Source of the DNA: Salvelinus alpinus
Lineage: Eukaryota > Chordata > Actinopteri > Salmoniformes > Salmonidae
DNA length: 64,000 bases
Assembly: GCF_045679555.1 (NCBI RefSeq)
Contig: NC_092092.1
Coordinates: 20,134,469 to 20,198,468 of the forward strand
Direction: 5' to 3'
Shown here: positions 23,201 to 29,200 of the stretch, in pieces
Position numbering within the stretch: the stretch's first letter is position 1
Layout of the letters: every line of letters begins with the position of its first letter
The notes under the pieces: model-generated
Databases searched by the model: none
The model's input: only the letters and a program-made list of their open reading frames with translations
What the model was told of the DNA's origin: nothing
Translations under genes and position numbers: made by a program

Positions 23201-26200
23201 AACTCAGCCAAGAGACAACTTCTCACCGCGACATTTAAGCAGCCCTTTGCTGTAGAATCAGACCGGGCTAAAGCCATCACCCCAGACGGGTGGACCTCCA
23301 GGGTAACGGAAAGCTATGTGACTGTTCACTACACCAGAGGAGTGGGAGATGTGAAGTCCGGTGCTATAGACACGCCCTCTATGAGAAACACAAATCTGGC
23401 GCAGGTACTGCTAGGAACAGTAGCAGAGTGGAAGCTAGAGAGGCCCAATAGCAATATCCCAACCACCACAGATAATGCCAAGAACCAAGTAAATGCAGTG
23501 ATAGAGGCTGGACTGGGGACACAGATAGCTTCCATTGCACATGTGATCAATTTAGCATCTCAAACGGGAATCTCAGTGAACCAGATGGACCGCCTTCTTG
23601 TGAGGATCAGGAAGGTTTCCTTTTTCCACCGGAGCACAACAGCCGCTCATGTGCTTAAGAATAAGCAAGAAATGCTACAGCTACCGACCCGCAAACTCAT
23701 ACACCATGTCACAACAAGATAGAAGTCCACTTATGACATGTTGGAGCTCTATCTTGAGCAGCAGGCAGCTGTGTAAGTGGCAGGAGGAGGTCCTCCAGGT
23801 GCTCAAACCCCTCAAAACCTTATTGAGCACTGAAACTGCACCGTCTGTGTCCATGATCCTACCTCTGAAAACAAGGATTCTACAATCCATGGCCCCAAGA
23901 CAGGAAGACAGCACCATCACTAGATGTCAAGGCTGCCATTAGAGGACCTGAACCCCAGATACCCCCCTAATGTACAGGACTACCTTCATAGATCTACTGC
24001 ACTGGATCCAAGGTTCAAGTCAAATCAAATGTTATTTGTCACAACACTTAACCAACGATGCACTTTTAAGAAAATACCTAAAAGAAACTAAAGAGATAAG
24101 AATAAATATTTAAAGAGCAGCAGTAAAATAACAGCGGCGCTATATACAGGGGGTACCGGTACAGAGTCAATGAGCGGGGGCACCAGTGTCGACGTAATTG
24201 AGATAACTATGTACATGCAGGTAGGGTTGTTAAAGTGGCTATGCATAGATAATAACAGAGAGTAGGAGCAGCGTGGGGGGCAAATAGTATGGGTAGCCAT
24301 TTGATTAGCTGTTCAGGAGTCTTATAGCTTGGAGGTAGAAGCTGTTAAGACTCTTGGACCTAGACTTGGCGCCCCAGTACCGCTTGCCCTGCGGTATCAG
24401 AGAGAACAGTCTATGATTAGGGTGGCTGGAGTCATTGACAATTTTTAGGGCCTTCCTCTGACACCGCCTGGTATAGAGGTCCTGGATGGCAGGGAGCTTG
24501 GCCCCGGTGATGTACTGGGCCGTACGCACTATCCTCTGTATTGCTTTGCGGTCGGAGACCGAGCAGTTGCCATACTAGGCAGTGATGCAACCCGCCAGGA
24601 TGCTCTCGATGGTGCAACTGTAAACCTTTTGAGGATCTGAGGACCCATGCCAAATCTTTTCAGTCTCCTGAGGGGGAATAGGTTTTGTTGTGCCCTCTTC
24701 ACGACTGTCTTGGTGTGCTTGGACCATGTTAGTTTGTTGTTAATGTGAACGCCAAGGAACTTGAAGCTCTCAACCTGTCTCACCTAGACCATGCCCTACA
24801 CCGGAGGACATACAGTGACCTCGTCACTGAGATTGTGGCCACTGAAGAGGTAAAAAAATAAATCTTAGTCTACGCTATTGCTATTAGAATCATCCCTTTT
24901 TGAGTTGGAATAATAATGGCTTTTATTAAATGTTATTGCCACAATTATAGTTTATGAAATATGAAAATAAATAGTTGAATAGATAATCATTTTTTCTGCA
25001 GGGTCAAGCCACAGAGCCAACTCAGAGGTATCTCCTCCACAAAATGATTTGGCCATGGAGCTTTTCGGGGAGACTTTTGCGAGCAAGGACACAGGCAAGA
25101 CGTTTGCCAACACCATCGAAGAGGAGGTGGCATCCTACAAGGCAGCAAGCGGCATTCCAGTGGATGGTGATCCACTGACATGGTGGAAAAGTAATGAGTA
25201 TAAATACCCTCACATTGCCATGATGGCAAGACGCTACCCGGCTGTGCCTGGCACTTCAGTTCATAGCGAGAGGGTGTTTTTCACAGCAGGGGACATATTA
25301 AAACTTCTTATGGCTGAGATCCCGTTAACGGGATCGGGATCGATATGACAACAGCCAGTGAAAGTGCAGGGCGCCAAATTCAAACAGAAATCTCATAATT
25401 AAAATTCCTCAAACATACAAGTATTTTACACCATTTTAAAGATAAACTTGTTGTTAATCCCACCAGTGTCCGATTTCAAAAAGGCTTTACGATGAAAGCA
25501 CACCATCTGATTATGTTAGGTCAGTACCTAGTCACAGAAAAACACAGCCATTTTTCCAGCCAAAGAGAGGAGTCATAAAAAGCAGGAATATAGATAGAAT
25601 TAATCACTAACCTTTGATGATCTTCATCAGATGACACTCATAGGACTTCATGTTACACAATACATGCATGTTTTGTTCGATAAGGTCATATTTATATCCA
25701 AAATCCTCAGTTTACATTGGCTCGTTACGTTCAGTAATGTTTTGCTTCCAAAACATCCGGTGATTTTGCAGAGAGTCACATCAATTTACAGAAATACTCA
25801 TAATAAATAATATGCATAATACTAATAATATGCATATCTTAGCTTCTGGGCCTGAGTAGCAGGCAGTTTACTCTGGGCAACGTATTCATCCAAGCTACTC
25901 AATACTGCCCCCCAGCCATAAGAAGTTAACAGGTCAACCCTCTCCCCAGACAATGTAGACATCCTCATCTTTCTGAAAAAGAAGTTGAAGTTATAAGTTC
26001 AGGTTTGCTTTGCTTTCTTTTTAACCATTTCAAAAAAAAATGTTGACACATGCTATTTTTTTCATTCACTATTGTTCAAAGGAAGAAGGTATCATGCTGC
26101 ATATTGCACTTTAGTTTAACAATTGAGTATTGAATATTTTATTTAAAGATTTTATTTAAACATTGCAAAGTTCCTTGCTTTAAGTGTTCTTTAAGTAATA

Positions 26201-29200
26201 AATGGAAAGCAAAGTTATTTGTCTCCCTTTTTTTGCAGAGCTGAAAAATTATCCGATCCATGACTCAAAACCGTGAGTTTTGTGATCCGTCGCACCACTA
26301 CTAGATAGACAAATAGATTGTGGATTAATAAAGTATCAATCAACTGGAAATGCAATGTTAGCAGCAGTACATACAAACGGAAAAGTTCTCACCTCCATAT
26401 CCTCCTCCTCGTCTTCCTCAGCATCAGATGGGTCCATACAGACAGGCATCTTCAGTCTGGTCTCTGGGCTGTCTGGCATAACAGCATCAGCCAGCTCCTT
26501 GGCCCTGCGGATCACAGGCTTACCACTGAAGAACACCCCTCCCGTTTTAGCATCTCTGGTGTCCGAGCCTGGGATGGAGTACAAGTGAGAAGGGACATTA
26601 TTTTTAGTACACTCCAAAGTGTATATGGCTCTAAAACAATGTTCCGTCTAAGCTGCGTGCGCAGTAGCTTCGAGACTGCCGAGCAGCTCCACTGGACTGT
26701 CCGGGAGAAATATTAGCCCACAGAGAGAAGCACGAGATTGAACTTCACTCAACTTTCTAGAGCAGTGGTCATTAATAGTGGATCACCAACATTTCTGTAA
26801 AAAAAAAAACAACGATAAAGCCGTGATCCTTTTCCCCCCCACATTAATTTCATATAAAGCAATAAAAAGTCATATGTGCTCAGTTTCAGGACAATTTTAA
26901 GCAGAATACATAATACAAAAACAACGAGCACTTTAGATGTTTTCGATTTTGTTTATTTTCCTGAGAACACAGCTCTGTCATAATCTACTTACACATTCAC
27001 CTCTCCATCAGACTTTGGGCTTGCTATCAACACGAGATGAATCTCACATTCCTACTCACGCTAGCTCTCTCTCAAAAAAAAAAGTTGATTCAAAGCTGAT
27101 CAATCGCTTTCAATTTAAGGATCAATATTTCTTCCTAACAAGTTGTCTTCAAAATACTTGATTGTGATTTTTTTCTGAAACGGTTGTTAGGGAGATAAAG
27201 AACAGAAAACGTAAAAATAGAGTATTGTGGTTGGTATATACTTTTGAAACAGCGTTACCATTTCTAAAAAAATCCAGAAAGATTGTGCTTTAGTGATCCG
27301 TATCAAGTTTTACAGAGTTTAAAACGGCAAAGCTGACAAATTGCACTTGGTGCTTTGAGCAGCGCTCTCCATAGACGGAATGGGGAGAGCAGAATGCCGA
27401 CCACCCTACTAAAGCCAAGGTTAGCGGAGTGCAAGTTAAGTAAAACGCCACTCACCTTGATTCTTTCAGCGCTTGCCACAGTCTTCCCTGCTAACACTTC
27501 AGTCATGGTGATCTGCCGCTGCTGTGGGAACTGTTCTGACATTCTCATATGCTTTGCTGATTCGAAGTGATTGTTGAATTTCTCTAGTTTCCAAAAACAC
27601 TTGGAAAAGGTTTCGCAAGGGTCGTTTGTTGGCAAATGGTGATTGATTTCTGTTCCTTGTACTGCCCGTCAGCCATCAACAATCACCCTCGCACGTGAAT
27701 ACACTGACAGGCCAAGGGGGAAAAACGTTGATGTGTGGTTGGACTGGATGATTTTCCATAGTAACAGTGCAGTAATTAGTCCAAATTACAAACCCGCTTT
27801 TGATTGGACCCTTTTATGCGCTAAAAGTGCAGGGATATGTCAAAATTGCGAGCTCTCGCATAATATGCGCTGATTGGATTTTTACTCACAAAAAAGGTTG
27901 GCGACCACTCTTCTAGAGTTTTCCCTGTTAACACTATCAATTGTGATCGAATCAACGCAATATTAGTCACTTTCAATGCAACATACCAAAACAAACTATG
28001 CAAGAGATTTTGTTATAGGCAGAACACGGAGTAAGATTCTATTGCATTGACACTCACTACTCAGCCTGCATGCTACACAGACTGGTGCGGCATAAACAAT
28101 CAGAGCTGCAGTAGGTCTATATGCAAACAGACCATTGCCACATACGGATCTGTGCCACTTACTTTGAACTGGACTGTGTTTACAGCATAAACGGTTGAGT
28201 AGATGTGCTTGTTTTGAGATCAAAGCAAAAGCTGCATGTAGCCACATGTGCACATTTTGGTCATATACTTTGCTAGTTAGTGAGTTATTAGCCAGGTTAC
28301 AGATCATTTGTAGTCAGCAATAGGGGAGTGATTGCCTCCTACAAAAGCACAAAACATGAACATTTCTAGATATCTTTGAAATGCAAGTCCGGTAAAGAGC
28401 TTTTTTGTCTTAAAGGGGCAGTGTTGTATTTTGACAGACTTGATTAAGATTGGTATCCAATAGGCAGAGGGTAACATAATTTTTCAGATTTTCTGTAATA
28501 ATGGTATGGGAATAATAACGCATTTTATTTTGTAAAGTGGTTTCCTGCATCAAACATGACAACATTTTCAGTCACTTTGTCTGAAGGACAAGTGGATAAG
28601 CAGGTAAAAAATATATATTTTACCTTTATTTATCTAGGCAAGTCAGTTAAGAACAAATTCTTATTTACAATGACGGCCTAGGAACAGTGGGTTAACTGCC
28701 TTGTTCGGGGGCAGAACGACAGAATTTTTACCTGCATTCTTTTTTTCACAAGTCGCATGGAATGCAGCCCTACATTGAACACCACACATTGGCTGCTACT
28801 GTAGACTGAATGATAGAACAGCGATTTCCATGTTAAAATGTTATGGGATACATTTTCTCCATTGTTTTTGATGGTAGACTACTCAGGTAGGCCTACATTT
28901 ATGATCAAATAGCCCCAGTAGCTTACATGGCCACTTAACACTGTAACCTAAAGCAGGTACTTACAGTGTTCACAGTAAGAAGTTGCACTGAATTTTCACA
29001 ACATTCAAGTTTGCCGAAAACATTGCTTTAGAATCAATAATACTATTTTTTGGAGAAGCTATTGATGTAGTAATATAGCTTACCTCTTAACTGACCTCCT
29101 ACATCACTAGCCGTAGCATAGCTAGAATTAGCCTGATATCAGATTTTCTTGTGCCGTCTTGCAAACTCCTATGGTCATTGTCTTCCATGACAACAAACAT

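Larger units (their letters stand above)
22854..25985 (+). pseudogene. ZBED-like hAT transposase pseudogene
   Basis: The BED zinc finger ([25 protein letters not shown]) is followed by [38 protein letters not shown] and, after the LINE insertion, [20 protein letters not shown] and [20 protein letters not shown]. The last block is the hAT dimerisation domain; its final residues ([17 protein letters not shown]) resume after the TTAA insertion. A 118-bp internal duplication shifts the frame. Inactive. Confidence 0.85.
22504..26300 (+). mobile_element. ZBED-type hAT transposon with nested insertions in msh6 intron 3
   Basis: Target duplication CTAGATAG at 22496-22503 and 26301-26308. Left end TAGGATAGTAGTTGATCC, right end inverted TAGTGGTGCGACGGATCAC. 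The + strand transposase remnant runs BED finger (22860-23100), core (23210-23720), dimerisation domain (25050-25300, continuing at 25930). A LINE fragment (24017-24784) and a TTAA element (25302-25925) are inserted into it. Confidence 0.85.
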
